From: Deinococcus psychrotolerans
GTDB lineage: Bacteria; Deinococcota; Deinococci; Deinococcales; Deinococcaceae
Assembly (NCBI RefSeq): GCF_003860465.1
Contig: NZ_CP034183.1
Location: forward strand, 316,001-380,000
Direction: 5' to 3'
DNA: 64,000 nucleotides
This document shows positions 8,482 to 22,595 of this stretch, piece by piece. Below the pieces are notes generated by a model. It saw nothing but the letters and a program-made list of their open reading frames with translations, ran no database searches and was not told where the DNA came from. Numbering within the stretch: the stretch's first letter is position 1; each line of letters begins with the position of its first letter. The position numbers and the translations under genes are program-made.

Positions 8482-11400
8482 GTGCTTGAATTTCACTTGC
8501 TGGGCAGTCCAAAGGTGCTGATCGGTGCTCAGACCTTTGAAGTGCGGCCCAGCAAACCCGCCGCGCTGCTGTTTTACTTGGTGATTCAGGGAAGCTGGGT
8601 CAGCCGCGACGCGCTGGCCGAGCTGCTGCTTCCTGAAGCGGGCGAGCAGCAGGCCCGTCACAACTTGCGGCTCAATCTCTCCAGAGCGCTCAAATTGCCC
8701 TGGGCGCGGGGCGTAGAGGTCGAATCCTCCCGGCTGCGTTTTGCCGCACGCACCGACGTGGCCGAGGTCGAGCGGGCCGCTGAGGAGCGCGAGTTCGAGC
8801 AGGTGATCTCGCTTTATCACTCGCCGCTGCTCTCCGGCTTTCCGCTGATTCACCTTCCCGCGCTCGCGGCCTGGGCCGAAGAAGAACGCGCCCGCATCGA
8901 GCAGGTGTTTTTGGAGGCGCTGAGTGGTCGCGCCGATCAGCTCCGCAGTGCCGGACGCAGCCGTGAGGCGCTGGACTGCTTGGAGCAGCGCCTTGTGCGC
9001 GAACCCCTTTCGGAACGGACTCTTCAGGCCGCTCTGTCGCTGTGTCTGAGCCTCGAAGACCGCGAACGTGGCGTGCGGCTCTATGCCCGCTTTGCACAGG
9101 AACTGCTCACAGAAACCCAGCTTGAGCCGCTGCCGCCTACCTGGGCGCTGGTGGAAGCGCTGCGGCGCGGATCAAAGGCCTTGCCCCGCGCTGCGCCGCT
9201 GCCCGCTTCGCTGCAAAGCTCAGCGCATCTGGTGGGCCGCGCCGCCGAACGCGCCCGCTTGCGCTCCGCTTTGCCGGGGTGGGTGCTGCTCAGCGGTGAG
9301 GCGGGGGTGGGCAAAAGCCATTTGCTGCGCGACGCTTTGCCGCAGGCCCGCTTCTTAAGTGGTGTGGAGGGCCTATCTGGGGTGCCGTACCATCCGCTGA
9401 TCGCGCATCTGCGCCGCGAGCCGCTGCCGGACGTGGGCGCTTATACCCAAGATTTGGCACGGGTGTTGCCAGAACTGTCGTCACACTTGCCCCCGCTGCT
9501 CGATCCGCACACGGCACGCTTGCGTCTTCTCGAAGCGCTGGCCCGCGCCCTGACCGCTGACAGCAGACCTATAGTCCTCGATGACGCCCAGTGGGCCGAC
9601 GACGCCACCTTGGAGTGGCTGAGTTATGTGCGTGAGCGCCCCGCCCTCTCGGTGGTGATCGCTTACCGGCGAGAAGAGCAGCACACACTCAGCCGCTGGC
9701 TGGGGCCCTGGCGCTCGGGAGCGCTCGAACTCCCGCTCGAACCGCTGAGTCAAGACGACCTCGGCGAGTGGCTCAGAAGCTTGATCGACCGGCCAGATGT
9801 GCCGCACCACTTCGCCGCTTGGCTGCACCGGCACAGCGGCGGCCATCCGCTGTACGCCTTAGAAACGCTGCGGTCTTTATTTGAAGCGGGCGTGCTGCGC
9901 TTTGGTCAACATGACTGGCACACTGACCTCGATCAGCGCACCAAGGATTACGCCGAGTTGCCGCCGCCGCCCAAGTTGCGTCAACTGGTGCAGGCCCGCT
10001 TGGAGCGTTTACCGTTGCCGGTTCAGCGGCTTTTAGAAGCGCTCAGTGTGCTGGGCGATGTGGGCGCGGCGGCGCAGCGGCCCCTGCTCGGCACACTGCT
10101 GCACCTGAGCGAATTGGAGGTGCTCGACGGTGTTGAAGCTGCTCAAGCGGCGGCGCTGCTGCGCCAAGACCAAGGAGCGGCGGGCGAAGACTTGGGCTTG
10201 TCGTTTGCCCACGATCTGCTGCGCCAAGCGATCTCCGCCGCGCTTTCGCCGGCACGTCGGCGGTATTTGCACGCAGGCGCGGCGGCGTGGTTGGAGCAGC
10301 GACCGGCGCAGTGGCAGATGGAGAATCTGAGCGCAGTGATCGCCCGCCACTGGGAGCAAGCTGGGCAGCCGGAAAACAGTTGGCCCGCTAAGGTGCGCTG
10401 GGCCGAAGAATTGCAAAGTCGGGGGCAGTACGCGGCGGCCTCTGAACTCTGGCGCGGCCTGCTGGCTGCGTTTCCCGCCGCTCACCCGCTCGAGTGTCAA
10501 ACCCGTGTGCTGCTGGGCCGGTTGCTGCTGTGGGAAAATTTGGATGAGGGCAGCCAGCAACTGCTGACCGCCTTAGATTTGCTTTCCCAAGACGGAGACG
10601 GAGCCGAAGAAGCAGGCGAGCATCAAGCCGCCCTCCTCAAGCTTGAGGCCCAGATCGGCTTATCGGAGCTGGCACTTTATTGGGGAGACGTTCCCCAAGC
10701 GCGGCAGTGGCTGGCCGCCGCTACCGAGCAAGTGGAGAGACTCGAAACCGCAGGCCAGCGCTTGCCGCCGCCGCTCGCCCAGTCTTTGACCGAGCAGCGC
10801 ATCGAAACCGGCTTTCGGGGCGGCGCGTTTAGCGAGGTGCAGCGTCTTTTGGCGGCTGAAGCAGCGCCCTGGCCCATGCTCAGGGTCTATCAAGCGCATT
10901 TGGATTTCTATGCGGGGCGCTACCGCCGCGCCGCTCAAACTTTGGCGGCTTTGCTGAAGCGGTTTCCTGAGCTGGCCCATGTTCAGACTTTGGAAGCGGA
11001 CTTGGGACTGTGTCACGTCTTTTTGGGCGACCTTGCCGCAGGCCGCGCAGCGCTGACCGCCAGCCTCGAGCGCACAAGCAACCTGCACGCCCTGACGCTC
11101 GGCCACTCCAATATGGGCTTACTTGAACTTTACGCTGGCCGCTTGCCTGAGGCCCAGCAGCACCTGGCGCAGGCCGCCGCCCTCGCCCGGCAGATCAATT
11201 CCAATACTTACCTGGCCGACGTGCTGCACCGCCAAGCGGGAATCCACTTTGTGAGCGGCGACTGGGGCGCGGTCTTTGCTCTTTTACATGAGGCCCACGC
11301 ACTGATGCAGGCGGTAGGCGACCCTTTTCGGCAGATGTACGTGGGCTGCGTTTATGCTGCGTTGCTGGCTTTCCAAGGCCGCGAAGCGCAGGCGCGGGCG

Positions 11401-11625
11401 CTGCTGAGCGCTTATTCGCTGAGCGCGGACACGCCTCTAATGGCCCGGATGTTTTATCACCGCGCTTATGCGGCGCTGTATTTGGTGTCGGGCCGAGCAC
11501 ATTTGGCAGGCCCGCACAGCCGGGCAGACGTCGGGCTGGCCCGCGCCGCCGAGTTTCAATACGAGCTTGAGCATGCCCAGCGCTTGTCGGATCAAATCGC
11601 GGCGGCCCTGACGCACCGACCCTAA
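8482..11625 (+). CDS. SARP/AfsR-like transcriptional activator: winged helix-BTAD-ATPase-TPR
   Basis: 1047 residues. Residues about 1-90 are an OmpR-like winged helix (FHLLGSPKVLIG...RPSKPAALLFYLVIQG); about 95-245 a bacterial transcriptional activator domain (ISLYHSPLLSGF..., LEALSGRADQLRSAGRSREAL, REPLSERTLQAAL). A STAND/AAA-type ATPase follows, with Walker A GEAGVGKS near 272-279 and Walker B IVLDDAQWAD near 363-370, then helical TPR-like repeats to the C terminus. Message leaderless: TAAAAT (8469-8474) ends 7 bases before GTG 8482. Direct-repeat sites at 6399 and 11630 frame the gene and are its likely targets. The activating signal is unknown. Confidence 0.88.
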   Translation: MLEFHLLGSPKVLIGAQTFEVRPSKPAALLFYLVIQGSWVSRDALAELLLPEAGEQQARHNLRLNLSRALKLPWARGVEVESSRLRFAARTDVAEVERAAEEREFEQVISLYHSPLLSGFPLIHLPALAAWAEEERARIEQVFLEALSGRADQLRSAGRSREALDCLEQRLVREPLSERTLQAALSLCLSLEDRERGVRLYARFAQELLTETQLEPLPPTWALVEALRRGSKALPRAAPLPASLQSSAHLVGRAAERARLRSALPGWVLLSGEAGVGKSHLLRDALPQARFLSGVEGLSGVPYHPLIAHLRREPLPDVGAYTQDLARVLPELSSHLPPLLDPHTARLRLLEALARALTADSRPIVLDDAQWADDATLEWLSYVRERPALSVVIAYRREEQHTLSRWLGPWRSGALELPLEPLSQDDLGEWLRSLIDRPDVPHHFAAWLHRHSGGHPLYALETLRSLFEAGVLRFGQHDWHTDLDQRTKDYAELPPPPKLRQLVQARLERLPLPVQRLLEALSVLGDVGAAAQRPLLGTLLHLSELEVLDGVEAAQAAALLRQDQGAAGEDLGLSFAHDLLRQAISAALSPARRRYLHAGAAAWLEQRPAQWQMENLSAVIARHWEQAGQPENSWPAKVRWAEELQSRGQYAAASELWRGLLAAFPAAHPLECQTRVLLGRLLLWENLDEGSQQLLTALDLLSQDGDGAEEAGEHQAALLKLEAQIGLSELALYWGDVPQARQWLAAATEQVERLETAGQRLPPPLAQSLTEQRIETGFRGGAFSEVQRLLAAEAAPWPMLRVYQAHLDFYAGRYRRAAQTLAALLKRFPELAHVQTLEADLGLCHVFLGDLAAGRAALTASLERTSNLHALTLGHSNMGLLELYAGRLPEAQQHLAQAAALARQINSNTYLADVLHRQAGIHFVSGDWGAVFALLHEAHALMQAVGDPFRQMYVGCVYAALLAFQGREAQARALLSAYSLSADTPLMARMFYHRAYAALYLVSGRAHLAGPHSRADVGLARAAEFQYELEHAQRLSDQIAAALTHRP

Positions 11626-11629
11626 CGCC

Positions 11630-11662
11630 TGAGACGCTCCTGAGACGCGGCCCATTTAGGCT
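11630..11662 (+). promoter_or_regulatory. Second SARP-type activator site with -10 box
   Basis: TGAGACGCTCC (11630-11640) followed head-to-tail by TGAGACGCGGC (11641-11651). Eight bases separate the end of the second TGAGACGC from TAGGCT (11657-11662), a good -10 box, and the ATG of the next gene lies 5 bases further on. Repeat unit, period and spacing to the -10 box equal those at 6399-6431. Confidence 0.75.
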
Positions 11663-11667
11663 GGGCC

Positions 11668-11874
11668 ATGCCTTCACCGCCCCGACCGACACGCCTCGCT
11701 TATGTGCTGCGGCTGATTTGGGTCGCCGGACAGTGGCAGATCAGTTTGCAAAATGTCCGCACCGAAGAAAAACTGCTCTTCGAGGACTTGGCCGCTTTGC
11801 TGCGTTACCTCGAACACCTGCGGCTTGACGAGTTGCCGCGTGACGATTTACCCCGTGAAGGTGGACTGCGTTGA
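11668..11874 (+). CDS. Small conserved protein downstream of the SARP-like activator
   Basis: 68 residues; the core (LRLIWVAGQWQISLQNVRTEEKLLFEDLAALLRYLEHLR) resembles short proteins often found beside BTAD regulators, which carry a WRxSLxDxRTGExxxFxSLExLxxFL-like pattern. No signal peptide or membrane segment. The message should be leaderless, with -10 box TAGGCT 5 bases before the ATG, and preceded by the tandem direct repeats. It is therefore a likely direct target of the activator and could act as a small co-regulator. Its function is not known to me. Confidence 0.75.
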   Translation: MPSPPRPTRLAYVLRLIWVAGQWQISLQNVRTEEKLLFEDLAALLRYLEHLRLDELPRDDLPREGGLR

Positions 11875-11938
11875 AGCGTGGCCCTGTTTGTGCTTAGTCC
11901 AAGTTCTGCGCCGCTTGGTCTCTGCGTAGCCTGTATCC

Positions 11939-11968
11939 TTGCCTCGCCTTGCCCGAGCAAGTTAGAAT
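11939..11968 (+). promoter_or_regulatory. Promoter of efp
   Basis: -35 TTGCCT (11939-11944), 18-base spacer, -10 TAGAAT (11963-11968). It gives a leader of about 65 bases before the efp start, which has its own ribosome-binding site GAAGGAGAG (12025-12033). Confidence 0.6.
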
Positions 11969-12041
11969 ACCGGCTGCTGCCGGGGAGCGCTGTCAGCCCT
12001 GAGTGGGCTCAAGCGTTCCCGGCTGAAGGAGAGCAAGACAA

Positions 12042-12599
12042 ATGATTAGCGTAACGGATCTCAGAAACGGCACTAAAGTGGAAATGGACGGCGGCTTGTG
12101 GGAGTGCCTCGATTACTCGCACCTCAAGATGGGGCGCGGCGGCGCGAAAGTCGTGACCAAGTTCCGCAATATGGAAACGGGCAGTATTGTTGACCGCACC
12201 TTCAACAGCACTGAAAAGCTGCAGGACATCTATGTGGAAGGCAAGCCGATGCAGTACCTCTACAAAGACGGCCAAGATTACATGTTCATGGACATGGAAA
12301 CCTTCGAGCAAATCCATTTGTCGCCTGTACTGGCCGGTGACGCTGCCAAGTTCATGAAAGAGAACATGGAAATGGAAGTGACCATGTACGGTGAAAAGCC
12401 GCTCAAAATCACCTTGCCCAACCAAGTCATCTTGCAAATTGTCGAAACCGATCCTGGCATTCGCGGCGATACTGTTTCGGGCGGCACCAAGCCCGCCAAA
12501 CTCGAAAGCGGCGCGACCGTGCAGGTGCCTCTGTTCGTCGAAAACGGCACTTCGGTGAAAGTGGATACCCGTACCGGCGAATACCTCAGCCGGGCGTAA
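12042..12599 (+). CDS. efp: Translation elongation factor P
   Basis: 185 residues, the normal EF-P length, with three beta-barrel domains. EF-P binds between the P and E sites of stalled ribosomes and promotes peptide bonds at polyproline stretches. The tip loop of domain I reads KMGRGGAKV with Arg at position 32, where many EF-Ps carry a modified Lys; no modification enzyme is visible nearby. Conserved C-terminal elements include PGIRGDTVSGGTKPAKLESG and VPLFVENGTSVKVDTRTGEYLSR. The start ATG has GAAGGAGAG upstream. A strong GC hairpin follows the stop. Confidence 0.97.
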   Translation: MISVTDLRNGTKVEMDGGLWECLDYSHLKMGRGGAKVVTKFRNMETGSIVDRTFNSTEKLQDIYVEGKPMQYLYKDGQDYMFMDMETFEQIHLSPVLAGDAAKFMKENMEMEVTMYGEKPLKITLPNQVILQIVETDPGIRGDTVSGGTKPAKLESGATVQVPLFVENGTSVKVDTRTGEYLSRA

Positions 12600-12610
12600 G
12601 TCTCTTCACT

Positions 12611-12645
12611 GCGAGCGGGGTGGTCGTGCTGGCCGCCCCGCTCGC
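12611..12645 (+). terminator. GC-rich hairpin after efp
   Basis: GCGAGCGGGG (12611-12620) pairs with CCCCGCTCGC (12636-12645); adjacent bases extend the stem. The tract after it (CTTGTGCTG) has few T residues, so termination may be weak or factor-assisted. Confidence 0.6.
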
Positions 12646-12820
12646 CTTGTGCTGAGTGCTCCCTTCGACGGGTATACCGAACCAGTGCGCCTACGGCCGT
12701 ACGCTTCTGAGTGCCGGTAGCCCTTACAATTGAACTCGCAACACAGACTGCTCACGCCCGCTCACCGCGCCGCTGGAATTCATGCCGGATGCGGCGCAGT
12801 CCTTGGAGGGAAAAGAGCTT

Positions 12821-13342
12821 ATGAACCCTGACGACCTGAAAAAGATTTTAGACGCCCTGAGTCAAGCCGATGTCCGTGAATTTGCCCTCAAGACCGGAGA
12901 GTTTGATCTGAGCCTCCGGCGCGGCCCGCAGGCCATGAGCGGTGCGTCGACCAATTTGCCAGCAGCCTCGGCTGCGCCCCAATCCGCCGCTCCGGCTCCC
13001 TCCGCCGCCCCAGTGGCTGCCGAGTCGCCTGCGGTCAGTACGGCCAGCGCCAGCGCTCCGGCCGCCGCTCCCGAAGCTGCTCCGGTGCCTGCCAAAGCCG
13101 CTGCTGTCGGCACGCCGCTCAAGGCTCCGATTGTCGGCACCTTCTATGCCAGCTCCAGCCCCGACGCTGCCGCTTACGTCAAGGTGGGCGACACGGTGGC
13201 CGCCGGACAAATCCTGTGCATCATCGAAGCCATGAAGCTGATGAACGAAATCGAAGCCGAGACCGGCGGCGTGGTGCGCGAAATCCTCGTGAAGAACGCC
13301 GAGCCGGTGGAATACGGACAAACGCTGTTTTTGATCGAGTGA
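12821..13342 (+). CDS. accB: Biotin carboxyl carrier protein of acetyl-CoA carboxylase
   Basis: 173 residues from ATG 12821 (MNPDDLKKILDAL), with GGAGGG about 10 bases upstream; an in-frame upstream ATG at 12782 is less likely. Layout is typical: a short N-terminal domain, an Ala/Pro-rich linker (about 48-95), then a biotinyl domain with the biotin-accepting Lys in EAMKLMNEIEAE. It carries CO2 from biotin carboxylase to carboxyltransferase in fatty acid synthesis. accC follows 91 bases downstream. A -10-like TACAAT lies at 12725-12730. Confidence 0.96.
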   Translation: MNPDDLKKILDALSQADVREFALKTGEFDLSLRRGPQAMSGASTNLPAASAAPQSAAPAPSAAPVAAESPAVSTASASAPAAAPEAAPVPAKAAAVGTPLKAPIVGTFYASSSPDAAAYVKVGDTVAAGQILCIIEAMKLMNEIEAETGGVVREILVKNAEPVEYGQTLFLIE

Positions 13343-13433
13343 GCTAGCGGTTGAAACCAGCTGAGTTTCGGCTTCGGCGATCAGTTTAAAGCGCTTGTTG
13401 CTCAGCGCTTCTTTATGTTTTGAAGGACACTGC

Positions 13434-14771
<1,338 letters not shown>

Positions 14772-14827
14772 GGTTTTGGGCTTGTTGATCAACATTTGAA
14801 TCTGTGTGAGGTCGATGAGGTAAAAGC

Positions 14828-14853
14828 AGAGGGCGCTTCGGCGCTCTTTTTTG
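14828..14853 (+). terminator. Intrinsic terminator after accBC
   Basis: AGGGCGC (14830-14836), loop TTCG, GCGCTCT (14841-14847), then TTTTTT. A short, classical rho-independent terminator. Confidence 0.85.
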
Positions 14854-14875
14854 CTGCTCGTCTTAAACTGAAGCG

Positions 14876-15220
14876 GTGAGTGAGCTTAGCCGCCGTGACG
14901 CCCGGCTCTCGCAGGTTGCCGTTTTGGCTTGGCCGCTTGACCCCTTACTGGACGCTTTTGCGCTGCCGAACACCGCCGCCATGCTGGATATCGGCGCGGG
15001 GGAAGGCCAACTCCTTGAGCGTTTGCGCCAGCGTGGGCACAGCGGTCTGCTGATCAGTCTCGACCCTGTGCAGAGGCCGGGGCAAGTAGCCGGCCACGCT
15101 GAAAACTTGCCCTTCCCCAGCGCCCAGTTCGACGCGGCGCTGCTGATTCGCGTGTTGCTGCATGTCCCTGCTCCGGCGCGGGCACTCGCAGAGGCTTGGC
15201 GCGTTCTGGACGCTGGCTGA
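14876..15220 (+). pseudogene. Class I SAM methyltransferase, C-terminally truncated
   Basis: 114 residues that begin well: motif I LDIGAGEGQLLERL (near 38-51), acidic LISLDP, then AENLPFPSAQFDAALLIRVLLHVPAPARALAEAWRVLDAG. Small methyltransferases of this kind normally run on for roughly 80-120 residues after the RVL(R/K)PGG motif, but here a TGA follows RVLDAG. About 50 bases later the 3' end of the convergent gene begins, so no room remains for the missing half. It is either a broken remnant or a deletion product; a functional mini-protein is less likely. Confidence 0.65.
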
Positions 15221-15270
15221 GCTTTTAGGTATTGAACCAGAAGCAGCAGACAAATACTCCTTGCCCCACC

Positions 15271-16404
15271 TTACTGCCCGTCTTCTAACCTCAGCACGTC
15301 CCCGAACGGAAAGCCGTTATCCTCCAGCCCGCCCGCTGGCACCACCCACAGGGTCGGCACGCGGGGAGCGGCTGTCGGGAAGTCGCCGTAGCCGTCGGTC
15401 AGGTAGATAATCACGTCCGGCTCGGCTGTTTCGGCGGCCTTGAAGACCGGCCTGAAGTCGGTGCCGCCGCCGCCCTGGGGCGCTGGAACCTCGTCACCCG
15501 CCCGCAGCTCATAAGGGCCGTAGGCTTCGGTGTCGGCGTAGTACAGCGTGGCCTGAACGTGCGGATACGCGCCCAGAACACCCTGCACCTCGCCAATCAG
15601 CGCCCGCACCGCCTCGTCGTCCACGCTGCCGGACGTGTCTACTGCGATCAAGGCACGCAAACTTTCGTCGTCCAGCGCTTCCAGGTACATCCCGCGCCCG
15701 ATAAAGCGCCGATCAAAGCCGCCGAAGTCCACGGGGGTGCGGGCCAGAAAGCGCCAGAGTTGCGATTTCCAGTCGAGTCTGGCGGGTTCTAGGCGGCGCA
15801 GCTCACGGTGCAGGCCCAGCGGGTCGTCGCCCTTTCCGAGCATGGCTTCCACGCTGCGGGCCTGAGCCAGCGCCTGTCCCCATTGCCGCTTGGCATCGTC
15901 GCCAGAACGCTGGCCTTTGGGCGGGGCGTCGCTGGGCGGGCCGTCCATCAAATCGTCGTCCCCGTCGCTGCCGCCGTTGCCCTCGCCGTCTTCGCCCTCA
16001 CCTTCACCCAGCGCGGTATAAACCTCCTCCACGCTGAGCTGCTCCATGTGGTCGTCGCGCGGCGCGTCCGGCGGGATGGGCAAGCCCGCCTGCGCCACCA
16101 TGCCGTTGACGATCAGGTTGGCGGCGCGGTTCCATTTCTTTTTTTCGCGGGGGCCGCGCCTCGGCACGTGAGACAGGGCCGCGTGAAGGACTTCGTGCAG
16201 CAGCAAACCGTCAAAGCTGTCGGGCGTGAGGGTGGCGGCGTTTTCGGGATTGACATAGACCCGCTCGCCGTCGGTTCCGGCCAGCAGCACCTCGCGGCTC
16301 GGCACGATGTCGGCGTGCAGCAGCAAGGTGGCAAAAAAAGCGCTTTTGCCGCGCAGCCGCAGCCGTGAGCCGGAGACGAGGCGCTCGAACTGGGGATCAG
16401 ACAT
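15271..16404 (-). CDS. VWA-like / putative metallopeptidase protein (DUF2201 type), partner of MoxR ATPase
   Basis: 377 residues from ATG 16404 (MSDPQFERLVSGSRLRLR); a GTG at 16455 abutting the upstream stop is possible. The N-terminal half has a zinc-protease-like HEVLHAALSHVPR motif (near 74-86) and an acidic linker (GEGEGEDGEGNGGSDGDDD). The C-terminal half is VWA-like with a metal-site-like VDTSGSVDDEAV near 255, GGGGTDFRP and YLTDGYGD. Proteins of this type pair with MoxR AAA ATPases, here encoded directly upstream on the same strand. The pair probably acts as a chaperone for assembly of a partner enzyme; the client is unknown. Confidence 0.82.
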   Translation of the reverse strand: MSDPQFERLVSGSRLRLRGKSAFFATLLLHADIVPSREVLLAGTDGERVYVNPENAATLTPDSFDGLLLHEVLHAALSHVPRRGPREKKKWNRAANLIVNGMVAQAGLPIPPDAPRDDHMEQLSVEEVYTALGEGEGEDGEGNGGSDGDDDLMDGPPSDAPPKGQRSGDDAKRQWGQALAQARSVEAMLGKGDDPLGLHRELRRLEPARLDWKSQLWRFLARTPVDFGGFDRRFIGRGMYLEALDDESLRALIAVDTSGSVDDEAVRALIGEVQGVLGAYPHVQATLYYADTEAYGPYELRAGDEVPAPQGGGGTDFRPVFKAAETAEPDVIIYLTDGYGDFPTAAPRVPTLWVVPAGGLEDNGFPFGDVLRLEDGQ

Positions 16405-16455
16405 GGGCAGGGGGCACGTGAGGGAGTGGGGAAGTTGCTCTGAAGGCGACTCCAC

Positions 16456-17463
<1,008 letters not shown>

Positions 17464-17703
17464 AGAAGTTCCTCCGGTGCGCGGCTCACTGTCGCGGGCC
17501 ACAAAGTCAGGTACGAGCTTAGCGCCTGCGGGTTGCGGCAAAAGGGCAGTGAGGCCGCAAGTCATAAGACGGGGTCAGAAAAGTGCTTTAAAGTTGGGCG
17601 TCCCTGCGCCGCCGCCTGCTCCATGACGGGCCGCTTCATTTCGTTCACGGCGGCAACGCCCAAACACCGTGCCAACACTCAAAAGCCCCAACCCTCTAGC
17701 CGC

Positions 17704-17723
17704 TATACTTTGACTCAGTTCAA
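17704..17723 (+). promoter_or_regulatory. Promoter region of the Fe-S protein gene with TTGA-N6-TCAA element
   Basis: In the 308-base space between the divergent MoxR and Fe-S genes (17464-17771) a -10 box TATACT (17704-17709) is followed at once by TTGACTCAGTTCAA (17710-17723), i.e. TTGA-N6-TCAA. That layout matches Crp/Fnr-family half-sites and would overlap the transcription start, as for a repressor. I see no good -35 box and no ORF in this space. Confidence 0.45.
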
Positions 17724-17771
17724 ATTGACTTCGCTCTCCTTCCCGTTCCCGTTTGCCTCGGAGGTTTACCC

Positions 17772-20879
<3,108 letters not shown>

Positions 20880-20960
20880 TTTTGGGTTTCGCTTTCGTTT
20901 ATCCCGTTCTCCTTTCTAATCCCACATTACCTGTACGGGTTTCGGGAGTAGAATGGTCGC

Positions 20961-21416
20961 ATGTGGGTTTCGACCAAAGCTCAGTACGGCCTCCGCGCAC
21001 TCATTGACATCGGTCAGCGGCCAGGGGCAGCCGTGCCGCTCAAAGATGTCTCGGATCGCCAGGGCATCAGCCAGCATTACCTTGAGCAAATCGCCGCCAA
21101 CTTGCGCCGCGCCGGATTTATTCGCAGCGTGCGCGGCGCTCACGGCGGGTACATCCTGTCGCGCCCGCCGCAGCAGATCAGCGCTTGGGACGTGGTGGTG
21201 GCGATGGAGGGCAGTATCGCGCCGGTGGCCTGCGTGGAAGACGAGCATTCGTGTGACCGCACTGGCGGCTGCTCCACCGAAGGGCTGTGGCGGCGAGTCG
21301 ACAACGCCATTCGCGGCGTGCTCGGCAATGCCAGCTTGGCCGATTTGATGGCCGAAGAAGTGCAGGCTCAGCACGGGCAACTGGTGCAGTTCGGGGCGTT
21401 GCCGCCACACCTGTAG
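20961..21416 (+). CDS. Rrf2/IscR-family transcriptional regulator
   Basis: 151 residues with the Rrf2 winged helix (STKAQYGLRALIDIGQ, GISQHYLEQIAANLRRAGFIRSVRGAHGGYILSRPP). Three Cys in the cluster-binding region (VACVEDEHSCDRTGGCSTEG, near 91-110) match the spacing used by IscR-type proteins to hold a [2Fe-2S] cluster. It is likely an Fe-S or redox sensor. The message is leaderless: TAGAAT (20949-20954) ends 6 bases before the ATG. Its place beside a large Fe-S protein gene suggests that gene may be in its regulon, although the two have separate promoters. Confidence 0.9.
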   Translation: MWVSTKAQYGLRALIDIGQRPGAAVPLKDVSDRQGISQHYLEQIAANLRRAGFIRSVRGAHGGYILSRPPQQISAWDVVVAMEGSIAPVACVEDEHSCDRTGGCSTEGLWRRVDNAIRGVLGNASLADLMAEEVQAQHGQLVQFGALPPHL

Positions 21417-21464
21417 GGAACTGAAGGGCAAAGTAGGCAGCCGCGCCGCGTTATCCTGCTCGGT

Positions 21465-22544
21465 ATGTACGCTCGCCTCAAACCGCTTCTTTTTCAATTA
21501 GACGCTGAACAAGCCCACCACCTGACCATGACCGCCTGCGCGGTGGCGGGGCACGTTCCGGCCTTGCCGACGCTGCTCGGCGCACTGACCCGCCCTGTTG
21601 CGGGTCAGCTGAGCCAAAACCTGTGGGGCCTACCCTTCGCCTCGCCCATCGGCTTGGCGGCGGGGCTAGACAAAAACGCTGAGGCAGTGGGCGTGTTTTC
21701 CAATCTGGGCTTTGGCTTTTTGGAAGTCGGAACCGTGACCCCGCGCCCTCAGACGGGCAACAAGCAGCCACGCCTGTTCCGTTTGCCGAGCGATGAGGCG
21801 CTGATCAACCGGATGGGCTTTAACAATCTCGGTCTGGAGATGCTGGAGCGCCGCCTGCGAGGCCGCCATGCCGTGCCGATCTGGGCCAATATCGGCAAGA
21901 ACAAAGACACGCTCAACGAACAGGCGGCGGACGATTACCGCGCCGCCGTGCGTGTCCTCTACGGTGTGACAGACGGCTTTGTCATCAATGTCAGCAGTCC
22001 CAACACACCGGGCCTGCGGGCCCTGCAACACGCCAGCGAGCTTCACACTTTGGTGTCGGCGGTGCTGGACATGGCCGAGGAGCAGCGTCTCAAAACCTTA
22101 AAACCCAAGTTGCCTATTTTGGTCAAGTTGTCCCCCGATTTGGATGAGCGCGACTTTGAAGCCAGTGTGGACGCCGTAGCGCGGGCGGGAGCCTCGGGCC
22201 TGATCCTCTCCAACACCACCCTGAGCCGTGAGGGACTGAACCATTCCAGCAAAAGCGAAAGCGGCGGCCTGAGCGGCAAACCGCTGACCCGGCGCAGCAC
22301 CGAACTCGTCAAACAGGCTTACCGCCAAACGGGTGGAACTTTGCCGATTGTCGGCGTGGGCGGCGTGTTCACGGCTGAGGATGCCTACGCCAAAATCCGT
22401 GCTGGAGCCAGCTTGGTAGAGGTTTACACCGCCCTGATCTACGAAGGGCCAGCACTGCCCAGCCGCCTGAATGCTGGGTTGCTGGAGCTGCTGCGCCGCG
22501 ACGGCTTGACGCATATCAGCGAAGCGGTGGGAGTGGACGCCTAG
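21465..22544 (+). CDS. pyrD: Dihydroorotate dehydrogenase (quinone), class 2
   Basis: 359 residues. Conserved motifs: GLAAGLDKNAEAVGVFSNLGFGFLEVGTVTPRPQTGN near 60-95, RMGFNNLGLE, FVINVSSPNTPGLRALQ, KLSPDL, LILSNTTLSREGL and a C-terminal VGVGGVFTAEDAYAKIRAGASLVEVYTALIYEGP flavin/phosphate-binding region. It oxidises dihydroorotate to orotate with FMN and passes electrons to membrane quinone. The catalytic Ser of class 2 lies in VSSPNTPG. The message looks leaderless, with TATCCT (21452-21457) 7 bases before the ATG. Confidence 0.96.
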   Translation: MYARLKPLLFQLDAEQAHHLTMTACAVAGHVPALPTLLGALTRPVAGQLSQNLWGLPFASPIGLAAGLDKNAEAVGVFSNLGFGFLEVGTVTPRPQTGNKQPRLFRLPSDEALINRMGFNNLGLEMLERRLRGRHAVPIWANIGKNKDTLNEQAADDYRAAVRVLYGVTDGFVINVSSPNTPGLRALQHASELHTLVSAVLDMAEEQRLKTLKPKLPILVKLSPDLDERDFEASVDAVARAGASGLILSNTTLSREGLNHSSKSESGGLSGKPLTRRSTELVKQAYRQTGGTLPIVGVGGVFTAEDAYAKIRAGASLVEVYTALIYEGPALPSRLNAGLLELLRRDGLTHISEAVGVDA

Positions 22545-22595
22545 GAGAGGTGGGGAGTGGGCTGGAATTACTGGCCGCCTTCATTAATGGGCCGC

